This document shows positions 31,787 to 42,054 of a stretch of DNA of 64,000 bases, in pieces. The notes under the pieces are model-generated. The model was not told the DNA's origin, did no database searches, and saw only the letters and a list, made by a program, of their open reading frames with translations. The DNA lies in contig NC_090319.1 of assembly GCF_040869045.1 (NCBI RefSeq), forward strand, positions 225,222,490-225,286,489, in the 5' to 3' direction. The position numbers and the translations under genes are program-made. The stretch is from Eurosta solidaginis. Taxonomy: Eukaryota; Arthropoda; Insecta; Diptera; Tephritidae. Every line of letters begins with the position of its first letter. Positions within the stretch are counted from its first letter, which is position 1.

Positions 31787-32618
31787 TCGTTACCAGACGC
31801 ACTGCGACAAATTAGAGTCGGTTCAAAAGCAATTCCTGATTTTTGCGCTAAAGGACTTACGATGGGCCCCTCAAGGATTCTTCCTCCCTACTCCTGGCGT
31901 TTAAAACTTATTCAGTTCCCTACGTTACGGAGTTGTAGGGAGATGGTAGGTGTGTTATTTGTAGTAAAACTTATTAGAGGGATGGTAAATAGCGCTTTTC
32001 TGTTCGGTGAAATTTTATTTAATGTTCTCTTTCGACCATCTAGACATTTTCAACCGCTTCATATAAGCACATGCAGATCGAATTTTGGAATGCACGAACC
32101 TCTTCGTTGTCTGTGTACTGAACTCGATAAGCACTGCAAAAACACGTGTGACACACTATTCGTAATAAAAAAATATCTGCTGACTACATTAAATACGCAA
32201 TGATTTGGGCGGGTGGCTTCGAATCACGTCCTTTCCAACCTCCTACACATCGCAGCCCTACTTGTTGTTTGTCAAATATATATCAGCTGCTGGAAATCAC
32301 GTCTTATCACCAGCTCCAGTAACTTTGGGCGGGTGGCTTGGAATCACGTCATTTCCAACCTCCCACACATCGCAGCCCTACTTGTTATGTGTCAAATATT
32401 CATCAACTGCTCGAAATTACGTCCATTCCGACAGCACTAATAATCAATTCCCGTTGCTCGGCATCACAGTCCATCCCGACAACTGATATAATAATGTATA
32501 TACATATTTTATAATATAATTTTGTTCCATTTGTATGCTTCTGTAATTTATCTGTAATCCGTACTATATTTAGTTTAAGTAATTGTTAAATTTGTAGACT
32601 AATAAATAAATAAATAAA
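31787..32618 (+). mobile_element. unassigned insertion with AAAT-repeat tail in element C pol
   Basis: About 830 bp separate the linker from RT and do not belong to pol. The insert ends in (AAAT)n at 32600-32619, the kind of tail left by several non-LTR retrotransposons. Inside, 32203-32325 is duplicated at 32326-32440 with ~90% identity (gggcgggtggctt…cgcagccctacttgtt). I see no recognisable protein and no clear target duplication. Confidence 0.5.
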
Positions 32619-34083
32619 TGCTAGGCCAAGGCGTATGTCGTACGAAGATAAGTGCGTAGTAGAGCAAGAGGTGGCAACGTGGTTGGAAGAAGGAATAATA
32701 CAACGAAGATCGTCGGAGTACGCATCGCCCAATGTGCTAGTAGGCAAAAAAGACGGTAGCAAACGGCTTTGCTGCGATTACAGGCGGTTAAAAGAGAAGA
32801 TGGTAAGGGATAATTTCCCAATGCCCTTAATGGACGATGTGGTTGAAAGGTTGCACGCAGCGAACGTTTTCACCACTCTCGATCTGACGAACGGATTCTT
32901 CCACTTACCAGTAGAGCCTAGTTCACGTAAATACACAGCGTTTGTGACTCCCGACGACCAATTCCAATTTCTTTACGTACCTTTTAGCATTTCTAACTCA
33001 CCCCGCTGTGTTCTCTAGGTTCATTTTTGCAGTCTTCCGTGACATGATAAATGACGGAACTGTTATCGCTCATTTGGACGACCTGATCATTCCCGCTAAG
33101 GAAGTTGACGAGGGTGTTGAAAAGTTGGAAGCTGTTCTGCGATTTAGGCGTTTTAGTGGGGGGGACGCAGTGGTCGCTAAACCGCTTGCGGACCTCTTGC
33201 AACGCGATCGAAGCTTGAGATAAAAGAGGAACATTTCAACAGCTGAAAGCGGCCTTGGACAAGTCGCCATTGTTGCGTCTGTATAACCCCAAGGCGGTGA
33301 CGGAGGTACATACTGATGCGTCAATGCATGGGTATGGAGCGGTCCTTTTTCAAAAGGATGCTGAACATCAGCAGTTCCATCCCATACAATAAATGAGCCG
33401 CATGACGACCGAGACAGAAGAAAAGTACCATTCCAAATTTAAAATCGTTACCGATTGTAACGCATTTGACGAATGACACTCCATTAAGGGTGTCTCGTTG
33501 GGCTTTGTTCTTACAAGACTTTTCATACGAAATCAAGCACAGAAGCGGAAGTAAAATGAGGCACGTAGACGCCCTGAGTCAGATATCCTGCCAGATGTTG
33601 GAGGATTCTTTGCAGCATCGATTACAACAAGCGCAGTCGATGGACCCGTGGATTAGGGCGGTTATTAAGGTGCTCCAGAAAGATGTATACGAGGATTTCT
33701 ACTTGAAGCACGGGGTATTGATTGAACAAGGATCCCATTAAGGAATTAATTATCGTATCCGCGTCGATGGAGGAGGAAATAATAAAGCTCGCCCATAATC
33801 AAGGTAATTTCTCGGCAAAGAGAACACAAGAGGCGGTGGAAAAAAATTTTATATACATACCTGAATTCTGTAAAAGCATCGAAGATAACGAAAAGTTGTG
33901 TTGAATGAATTGTGGCGGAGAGTAAGTCGGGGAAGAAGGAGAGTTTCTTTGCGCCAATTGGGAAAGAAGATAGGCCACTGGGAACTTACCATATCGACCA
34001 CCTCGGACCGATGGAAATGACGTCGAAGCGATCAAAGAACACGGCGGCCGAGTGTACCACAAATCAACTAAAGTGGCAGGCAG
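32619..34083 (+). pseudogene. RT, RNase H and integrase start of element C Pol
   Basis: RT from 32619: EGIIQRRSSEYASPNVLVGKKDG-type motif and CCDYRRL, then DLTNGFFHLPV; a frameshift near 33005; an HLDD box at 33070-33081 where most gypsy elements have Y-x-DD. The RT thumb is partly deleted near 33147. RNase H has TDASMHGYGAVL (33310-33350) with a stop near 33390 and small deletions. Integrase HHCC remnants lie at 33722-33935, the first catalytic Asp at YHIDHLGPM (~33990), and LKWQAAT reaches the Transib site at 34083. Clearly dead, in at least six fragments. Confidence 0.82.
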
Positions 34084-34173
34084 CGACGCACAGTGGCGCC
34101 TCTGCCGTTAAAGCATGGCAAAAATCAAAAAAAATTATGAAAGCGTTCGCTAAATCTAATACATGTTTCTAAT

Positions 34174-34915
34174 AGAGAATTTTCCAGGGATCAAGAATAT
34201 ACAACTGTTTTTTCACAGAAAATTATAGTTTACCAGGTAGAGCCGCTCAAATTTGGCCAATTTTCAACATTGAGAAAATTTTGAAATTTTTCTTATTTGT
34301 CGTTGTATTTAAAATGGTTTCGTGAGTAAATAAGGCGGCCGGTTGTCGTTTTCTTGTATAGCAATTAAAGATAATTTAATTTAGGATTGAAACAAAAAAA
34401 AATTGTTTTTTTTTTTTGTTAAAAGTTGGCGGATATACCTGTTTTTCGAAATGCCTATTTTAGGCCCTTTTTAAAACTTTGATGGAAAAAAAATGTTAAA
34501 ATATGTGGTCCGTCAAATTAACAGTAGTAATTTGTGAAATATTCAGTTACCCAAATTCATAAAGTATACCTGTGTCCAGCTGCAACTTCACTTTTTACAT
34601 CAAATAAAGTTAAACAACCTTGGGCATAAATACGCGCCTGAGCAGGTATATATAATTCAGTACGGTCGTAAGGTCGTTTTTGTTTTTGGAACTTGTTAAC
34701 AACATACATTTTTTTAGTTACGAATTGTATACCTGAAATTCATTTTAATAATTTGAGTAGGTATATAAAGGTATCCATCATACAATGCACTTTATCATTC
34801 GTCTTTTGGAGATTAAGGAACTAAGTATTCTGTTTAATTAAATAAAGTGAATAGTATTTTTAAATATAGTTCACAGTTTAATATTTAGTCAGATACAATC
34901 GAAACCAATTCTAAT
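34174..34915 (+). other. Transib 5' non-coding region
   Basis: AT-rich; contains aggtatata phrases around 34640-34760. No other gene seen. Confidence 0.5.
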
Positions 34916-36589
34916 ATGTATCTAGAAAACTCGAAACTATTTGCGGTGTTTAAATCTACAAAGTCAAGACGGGACTTCGTTGAGGCTATTATGAGAGAAT
35001 AACCGAGTGAAACAAGCATTAAAGAAAAGGAAGGCCTGGAAGAAAAAATTGGTTTACAATACATTATGATAGAAAGAAAATGGAAGGGCGTCTATCGTAA
35101 CAATTCAAAATTTCTAAGTAAGCATGAAAAGTGGCTAGCTGACAAAACTTTTTTGGACGAAGAAACGCCTAGCACGTCAACCAATCCAACTAGAGGAGAC
35201 CAACAAAACCCATAGAAGAGTGTTCTACCTACACAAGGAAAAGGAAGCTGTCTGATACCACAAAAGCTATGGCCACGACTCATCTTTCAGAAGCACTGGC
35301 TACTAAATATAAAAAAGACGAAGAAAAAAAAATTAGTCAAGCCAAGAAAGAAGCAGTTCCCCTAAGTTCCAAAATAACTGAAGTATCAGCTGAAATTGAG
35401 CTACAAAACCTAATGGATCATACGTCTACACGACTCCTTCAAAGTTTTACTGAAAAAAAGTTGAAATCACTGCCAAAGGAGCTAGCATTGATAACTAAGT
35501 GGGGCTGTGATGGATCATCAGGACAAAGCGCATTTAAACAAAGAATAAATGTAGACGATGAAACAATTACAGATAGTAATATGTTTATGGCTTCTATTGT
35601 TCCATTACGACTAAAAGATGAAGCTTCAGAATATTGGAAAAATCCACGTCCCTCATCAACTATATTGTGCCTCCCGATATTATTTAAATACGAGGAGTCT
35701 TCGGAACCCATAAAACCTACAGTAAGTGATATAAAAAATCAAATTGCCAAATTAGAACCAACAATAATCTAAACTGAAGAGGGGAATGTCATTACAATAA
35801 AGCATGATTTTCTTCTAACAGTGGTCGATGGAAAAGTTTTGAACTTAATAACAAATACGACATCTACAATGAGATGTCCAATTTGTAAGAAGATCCCAAA
35901 GGACTTTGAAAATCTTGATTCAACTGACAAACTAAATTATGAGTATGGAATATCTCTTTTGCATGCTAGGACAAGATGTATAGAATTTGTTTTGAAGCTG
36001 GCTTATACGCTACCACAACAAGGAGAAGTTTTCGACGACATTATAACATGTAAGGAGAAACAAAACAGGAAAAAAAAAATAATTCAGGATGCATTCTATA
36101 AAGAGATTGGCCTTGGAGTTGACTGTCCAAAGTATGGATACGGAAATACAAATGATGGTAACTCCTCAAGATTTTTTGAAAACGATGAAGTGACTGCTCG
36201 CATAACAGGAGTTGATAGAGATATTGTGAAAAGATTGGGACCATGAACCAGCTAATGGACCCAAATTTGGAGAATATGCATCTAAAACTACAGAGTTGCT
36301 GCATCAAAAGTATCCTGAGAAGAAACTTACACCAACGGTACATAAAATTTTAGCACATGGAAAAGATTTGATAGCGTACAAAAGATATAGATGTATAACC
36401 ACCTGCAAAGTATCACGAGTTAGACGAAACGAAGACCTTTTCAACGTGTTAGCTATCTCTTCTGATCCAGTCATATCATCTATGAGGTATGTAAGAACAC
36501 AAAAAGATCTTACAGATGCGTATAGCTCAGAAATATTTGCTTTGTTAGATATATGTTCCAGTGACGATGACTATGTTAAGATAAAATAA
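34916..36589 (+). pseudogene. Transib transposase remnant (RAG1-like DDE), inactivated
   Basis: From ATG 34916 an N-terminal region is broken by TAA (~35000) and a frameshift near 35185. The middle is open from 35269 and includes ITKWGCDGSSGQS, the probable first catalytic Asp (~35508). After a TAA at 35770 the same frame continues with VVDGKV, the probable second Asp (~35829), followed by CPIC (35876-35887), the CxxC of the RAG1/Transib zinc site. GYGNTNDGNSSRFF is near 36140. After a frameshift at ~36240 HKILAHG (36340-36360) supplies the histidine pair. The segment expected to carry the catalytic Glu between HKILAHGKDLI and VRRNEDLFN appears deleted. This transposase would cut and paste Transib DNA; here it cannot function. 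Confidence 0.82.
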
Positions 36590-37431
36590 GTTTCTCACTT
36601 CTTATCACAACAATGAAAAAGAGATTTACTAATCAATTTTGTTACTTTATTGAAAAATAAGATATCTATGTACAAGTTAATTTTTTATTTCAAATAAAAG
36701 AATTAATTAATTTAGTAATTTATGAATATATACTTTTCGTTATTGCATTTCTCTAAAGTTTATCAAATTTATTTTAAAGCTTAAGCATTTCGCCTTCAAA
36801 CGAGTATTACATTTTTATAGAAATCGATACGTCTATCGAGTTTGGTACAAATTGGTAAAGCGGTTACTAAGATCAAACTTTTTAGCATAAATGAGCAGTA
36901 CCACTCCCGTTTTCCAAAATTCGTTGGCTGTTTAATCTTTAGCTCAAATAAAATTTCATTGAACCACTTTCAATAACTTTTAGTTATTAATAAAATACAT
37001 ATTTGGCTTGTAAATTAAAAAAAAATAATATAAAATTTTACGATGAATTTTGAAGCACCTTGTTATTGTGGCACCAAAAACGGACATTTGAGTTTTATAA
37101 GAGTATTGCCATTTAAAAGAAACAATACGTCTATCGATTTTGGTAGTTATTGATTACGTGACTACTTAGATACAACTTATCATCATAAGTGGGCAGTGCC
37201 ACGCTATCTTATCAAAATCATTAGTTTATCTTATTTAATGCTTAAATACGTCATTATAAGACAAATCTCATTTTTTTTTTACTAAAAACATTTTGAAGCA
37301 CCCTGTATCTGTGACATTCTGAGCTTTCACACAATAAAACTTCAAATAATTAGCTTTCATTCGCATTTTAAATTTTTAAAATATCTTCATTGTTTCAAAA
37401 GTTATGATTTTTGCAAAGAAAAAACTCAAAA
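36590..37431 (+). other. Transib 3' non-coding region
   Basis: AT-rich. Two similar segments (36800-36950 and 37085-37230) share cgagtatt…at-cgatacgtctatcga-tttggta, an internal duplication with ~285 bp spacing. Confidence 0.6.
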
Positions 37432-37448
37432 GGCGCCACTCTGCGCCG

Positions 37449-37489
37449 TTCGGAAACCCTAAGCGCATCATCTCCGATCGTGATTCGGC
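37449..37489 (+). pseudogene. short integrase segment of element C between Transib and the jockey block
   Basis: Reads FGNPKRIISDRDSA, the β-strand with the second integrase catalytic Asp. It continues the frame left at 34083 and is cut by the jockey-like tail at ~37490. Confidence 0.85.
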
Positions 37490-37733
37490 GTTGTTGTTGT
37501 TGTTGTAGCAATGTTTCGGCCCACCTAATAGCTGCGACCGATCACAAATTGTCATCAATATCCTCTAACGGGAGTCCAAGGTAACTTGCTGTTTCGACAG
37601 GGGAGGACCATAATGAAAGGGGTGTTAGATGCGTTGGTTCCACATTACAATTAAAGATATTGTTGGTGGGGACTAATTGCAAGCGGGGCATACATTTTGT
37701 ATGTCGGGGTTGATTCTGGATATGTAAGAGTTT

Positions 37734-38157
37734 GCTGCTGTTGTTGTTGTTGTTGTTGTAGCGATAAGGTTGCTCCCCGAAAGCTTTGCGGAGTGTTATC
37801 GATGTGATGGTCCTTTGCCGGATACAGATCCGGTACGCTCCGGTACCACAGCACCATTAAGGTGCTGGCCCGACCATCTCGGGAACGATTTATGTGGCCA
37901 CATTAAACCTTCAGGCCATCCCCTCCCTCCCCAACCCCAAGTTCCATAAGGAGCTTAGGGTCGCCAGAGCCTCGTCTGTTAGTGAAACAGGATTCGCCGC
38001 GGATAGGTGAGGTTGACAATTGGGTTTGGAGAAGCTATATGTTGCGCTGGCAACCTGCAGGGTTGCGCTACACAGCCCCTTGAATCTGGTATTTTAGTCG
38101 CCTCTTACGACAGGCATACCTACCGCGGGTATATTCTGACCCCCTAACCCGCTGGGG
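37734..38157 (-). mobile_element. SINE-like repeat S1 with 15 bp TSD
   Basis: 424 bp, minus orientation: CCCCCAGCGGGTTAGGGGGT start, (CAA)n tail at its lower-coordinate end. Flanked by gatatgtaagagttt at 37719-37733 and 38158-38172, a perfect 15 bp duplication. This copy is more diverged than S2-S5 and inserted independently. The tail type is the same as the host jockey element's. Confidence 0.88.
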
Positions 38158-38908
38158 GATATGTAAGAGTTTAACCTGTTACAGTATCCAGAACGAAATC
38201 GAGCCAGAGTGCGTAGTGCCATCGACGTGGATGTTCAAACTGGTCGACATTTGGGACGTTCAAGTTGTAAATAGGGTCGCGGATGATTAATTAATCGGTG
38301 ATAATGCCAGGTTTCGCGAGGCGAAAAAACTGGAGAGATCAGGGAGGTAGCCGTTTATTCTGTTGCAAAGCTCATCGATCTTTGGGCCCGGGCCTGTGGC
38401 CATTATTGTGTAGTCATCGGCGTAAGAAACCATGGTAACTCCTTCTGGTGGAGAAGGTAGTTTTGATACGTAAAAATTAAACAAAAGTGGGGATAGGACA
38501 CCACCCTGAGGCACCCCTTGTTTAATTCTTCTTGGCTTTGATATTTCGTTTCTGAATTGCACCGATGCCTGCCGACCACGCAGATAATTTGCGGTCCACC
38601 TTTTAAGACATGGGGGAAGGGTTGACTCTTCCAAGTCTTGCAGTAACGTGCCATGGTTGACCGTATCAATAGCTTTTGATAGGTCTAGCGCTACGAGTAC
38701 TGTTCTTTGGTGGGGCTTCTGATTTAAACCACAATTTATCTGGATGTTAATGACATTTAGCGCGGTGGTGGTGCTATGGGGTTATCTAAAGGCATGCTGA
38801 TGACAGGCTAGCTGCAAATTTGCTTTGAGGTGGGGAAGCAAAATGGCTTCAAGCTTCTTGGCTACTGGCGATAGGAGAGATGCCGGGCGATATGACTCTC
38901 CTATGTCA

Positions 38909-39306
38909 GAATATTCCCGCGGTAGGTATGCCTGTCGTAAGAGGCGACTAAAATACCAGATTCAAGGGGCTGTGTAGCGCAACGCTTCAGGTTGCCAGCG
39001 CAATATATAGCTTCTCCAAACCCAATTGTCAACCTCACCTATCCGCGGCGAATCCTGTTTGACTAACAGACGAGGCTCTGGCGACCCCAAGCTCCTCATG
39101 GAACTCGAGGGTGGGGAGGGAGGGGATGGCCTGAAGGTTTAATGTGGCCACATAAATCGTTCCCGAGATGGTCGGGCTAGCACCTAATGGTGCTGTGGTA
39201 CCGGAGCGTACCGGATCTGTATCCGGCAAAGGACCATTACATCGATAGCACTCCCCAAAGCCTTCGGGGAGCAACCTTATCGCTACAACAACAACAACAA
39301 CAACAA
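38909..39306 (+). mobile_element. SINE-like repeat S2 (unit 1)
   Basis: Plus orientation, missing the first ~21 bp present in S3 and S4; the loss fits a slip between two tca repeats. (CAA)n tail at ~39287-39306. Flanked by ctctcctatgt on both sides, the site occupied in units 2 and 3. Confidence 0.82.
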
Positions 39307-39650
39307 CTCTCCTATGTTAGCTGGTTTCCCAGGCTTTAGTAGCGAGACCACCTTGGCCATTTTCATTTTCCGGGTATGACAAAGGTGGAAAGATACAGGT
39401 TGAAAACATGTGCTAAATATTTGAAACCCTCTTTCCCTAGGCTTTTAAGCATCGGCATGGCTATGCCGTCTGGGGCCACTGCTTTGGATGGTTTAGCATA
39501 ACCGATGGCATCCTCAACCTCTTTGGCGGTAATGGTAATTGGTGACGCGCTGAATTTATGTTTACGTGCGTGTCTGTTGGCCCTCCGTCTATTTTTGTCG
39601 ACCGTAGAATGCATTAAGCATTGTCGGCAGAAAGCGCTCGTGCATTTTTT

Positions 39651-42054
39651 CGCATGTTGTTGTTGTTGTAGCAATGTTTCGCCCCACCTAATAGCTGCGA
39701 ACGATCACAAATTGTCATCAATATCCTCTAAAGGGAGTCCAAGGAAACTTACTGTTTCAACAGGGGTGGACCATAATGAAAGGGGCGTTAGAGGTGTTGG
39801 TTCCACATTACAATTAAAGAGATGGTTGGTGTCATGTGGGGACACATTGCAAGCGGGGCATACATTTTGTATGTCGGGGTTGATTCTGGATATGTAAGTG
39901 TTTAACCTGTTACAGTATCCAGAACGAAGTTGAGCCAGAGTGACTCGCGTTTCCCTGGGGAGTATGCGTTCCTCTTCCGCAAGTTTTGGGTACTGTTCCC
40001 CGAGTACTGGATTCACCGGGTAATTCCCGGCATAAAGGTCCGACGCCTGTTTGTGGAGTTCACCAAAGACCTGCTTGTGTTTTTTTGCTTCATACGCCTG
40101 AGTTCTCAGGTGCCGTATTCCCTCAAAATGCTTACGGAGGTGACTCCTTAAGTCCCTAGGCGGTGCTGGCTCATCAATCAGATGTCTGTTGGGATGCCCA
40201 GGTTTCTGGGTATTCAACAGGAACTGTTTGGTTAGCATCTCATTTCTCTCCCTGATGGGGAGTATTCTCGCCTCATTATGTAGATAGTGTTCTGGGAACA
40301 TAAGAAGACAGCCCGTGGCGGTTCTGAGCGCAGTATTTTGGCAGGCCTGTAGCTTCTTCCAGTGGGTAGTTTTTAGGCTTGGCGACCATATAGGAGACGC
40401 GTAGCACGCAAATGGCTGGCAAATTGCTCTGTATGTGGTAATGAGCGTTTCTTGTATTTTCCCCAAGTACTGCCAGCAAGGGATTTGAGGATTTTATTAC
40501 GGCCCTCGATTTTCGGAACAATTGCGGCTGCGTACTCGCCAAAATGTAGATCCTGATCAAGCGTCACACCCCAGATTTTGGGGTGTAGGACAGTCGGTAG
40601 CGTAGTGCCAACGACGTGGATGTTCAAAATGGTCGACATTTGGGACGTCCAAGTTGTAAATAGGGTCGCGGATGATTTCGTAGGTGATAATTCCAGGTTT
40701 CGCGAGGCGAAAAAATGGAGAGATCAGGGAGGTAGCCGTTTATTTGTTGCAAAGCTCATCGATCTTTGGGCTCGGGCCTGTGGCCATTATTGTGCAGTCA
40801 TCGGCGTAAGAAACGATAGTAACTCCTTCTGGTGGCGAAGGTAGTTTTGATATGTAAAAATTAAACAAAAGTGGGAATAAGACACCACCCTGAGGCACCC
40901 CTTGTTTGATTCTTCTTGGCTTTGATATTTCGTTTCTGAATTGCACCGATGCCTGCCGACCACCCACATAATTTGTGGTCCACCTTTTAAGACATGGGGG
41001 AAGGGTCGACCCTTCCAAGTCTTGCAGTAACGTGCCATGGTTGACCGTATCAAAAGCTTTTGATAGGTCTAGCGCTACGAGTACTGTTTTATGGTGGGGC
41101 TTCTCATTTAAACCACAATTTATCCGGGTGCTAATGGCATTCAGCGCGGTGGTGCTGCTATGGAGTTTTCTAAAGCAATGCTGATGACAGGCTAGCTGCA
41201 AATTTGCTTTGAAGTGGGGGAGAAAAATGGCTTCAAGCGTCTTGTCTACTGGCGATAGGAAAGATATCGGGCGATATGACTCTCCTATGTCACCCCAGCG
41301 GGTTAGGGGGTCAGAATATTCCCGCGGTAGGTATGCCTGTCGTAAGAGGCGACTAAAATACCAGATTCAAGGGGCTGTGTAGCGCAACGCTTCAGGTTGC
41401 CAGCGCAATATATAGCTTCTCCAAACCCAATTGTCAACCTCACCTATCCGCGGCGAATCCTGTTTGACTAACAGACGAGGCTCTGGCGACCCCAAGCTCC
41501 TCATGGAACTTGAGGGTGGGGAGGGAGGAGATGGCCTGAAGGTTTAATGTGGCCACATAAATCGTTCCCGAGATGGTCGGGCTAGCACCTAATGGTGCTG
41601 TGGTACCGGAGCGTACCGGATCTGTATCCGGCAAAGGACCATTACATCGATAGCACTCCCCAAAGCCTTCGGGGAGCAACCTTATCGCTACAACAACAAC
41701 AACAACAACAAATCTCCTATGTTAGCTGGTTTCCCAGGCTTTAGTAGCGGGACCACCTTGGCCATTTTCATTTTCCGGGTATGACAAAGGTGGAAAGAGA
41801 CAGGTTGAAAACATGTGCTAAATATTTGAAACCCTCTTTCCCTAGGCTTTTAAGCATCGGCATGGCTACGCCGTCTGGGCCCACTGCTTTGGATGGTTTA
41901 GCATAACCGATGGCATCCTCAACCTCTTTGGCGGTAATGGTAATTGGTGACGCGCTGAATTTATGTTTACGTGCGTGTCTGTTGGCCCTCCGTCTATTTT
42001 TGTTGACCGTAGAATGCATTAAGTATTGTCGGCAGAAAGCGCTCGTGCATTTTT
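39651..42054 (-). mobile_element. jockey-like unit 2
   Basis: Complete tandem unit of ~2.4 kb. From 3' to 5' on the minus strand: (CAA)n tail, C-terminal frame 40466-39705 (ending in a CPACN…H…C motif region), RT 3' part 40639-40373 in another frame, RT core 41201-40740 with KQGVPQGGVLFPLLFN and SYADD, SINE S3, and N-terminal piece 42048-41768. A 1 nt frameshift near 40460 separates the two C-terminal frames and is shared with units 3-5. Confidence 0.88.
41291..41711 (+). mobile_element. SINE-like repeat S3 (unit 2)
   Basis: ~420 bp from ca-CCCCAGCGGGTT to a (CAA)n tail, flanked by tctcctatgt on both sides. Same insertion site as S2 and S4. Confidence 0.87.

Larger units (their letters stand above)
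34089..37443 (+). mobile_element. Transib DNA transposon (RAG1-related superfamily), decayed
   Basis: The left end is CACAGTGGCGCC at 34089-34100; the right end read inward is CAGAGTGGCGCC (37432-37443). Both are followed by an A-rich stretch containing GCAAAAATCA. The 5 bp GC-rich flanks are CGACG (34084-34088) and CGCCG (37444-37448), one mismatch. Taking out the element plus one flank copy rejoins the element C integrase in frame, which confirms the duplication. 5 bp GC-rich TSDs and CAC-starting termini like the RAG heptamer CACAGTG are Transib hallmarks, and the transposase remnant inside agrees. Confidence 0.88.
37490..39650 (-). mobile_element. jockey-like unit 1, with two SINE insertions
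   Basis: Minus-strand 5'-truncated jockey-like ORF2. The 3' tail is (CAA)n at 37490-37506. Next come the C-terminal cysteine region (37508-37718), SINE S1 (37734-38157) and a ~650 bp deletion near 38214 relative to units 2-5. The RT core (38215-38905) includes the frame 38634-38287 with KQGVPQGGVLSPLLFN and SYADD. Then SINE S2 (38909-39306) and the RT N-terminal part (39307-39650: ITAKEVEDAIGYAKPSKAV). Jockey ORF2 encodes an AP endonuclease and RT; only RT parts are here and the frame is broken. Confidence 0.85.

Noticed and set aside
39035..39274. Conserved ~79-codon frame recurring in each SINE copy (also 41440, 43829, 46287)
   Set aside because: Recurs because the SINE is repeated; it is antisense to the (CAA)n-tail orientation and has no start context or known domain, so I treat it as SINE sequence.
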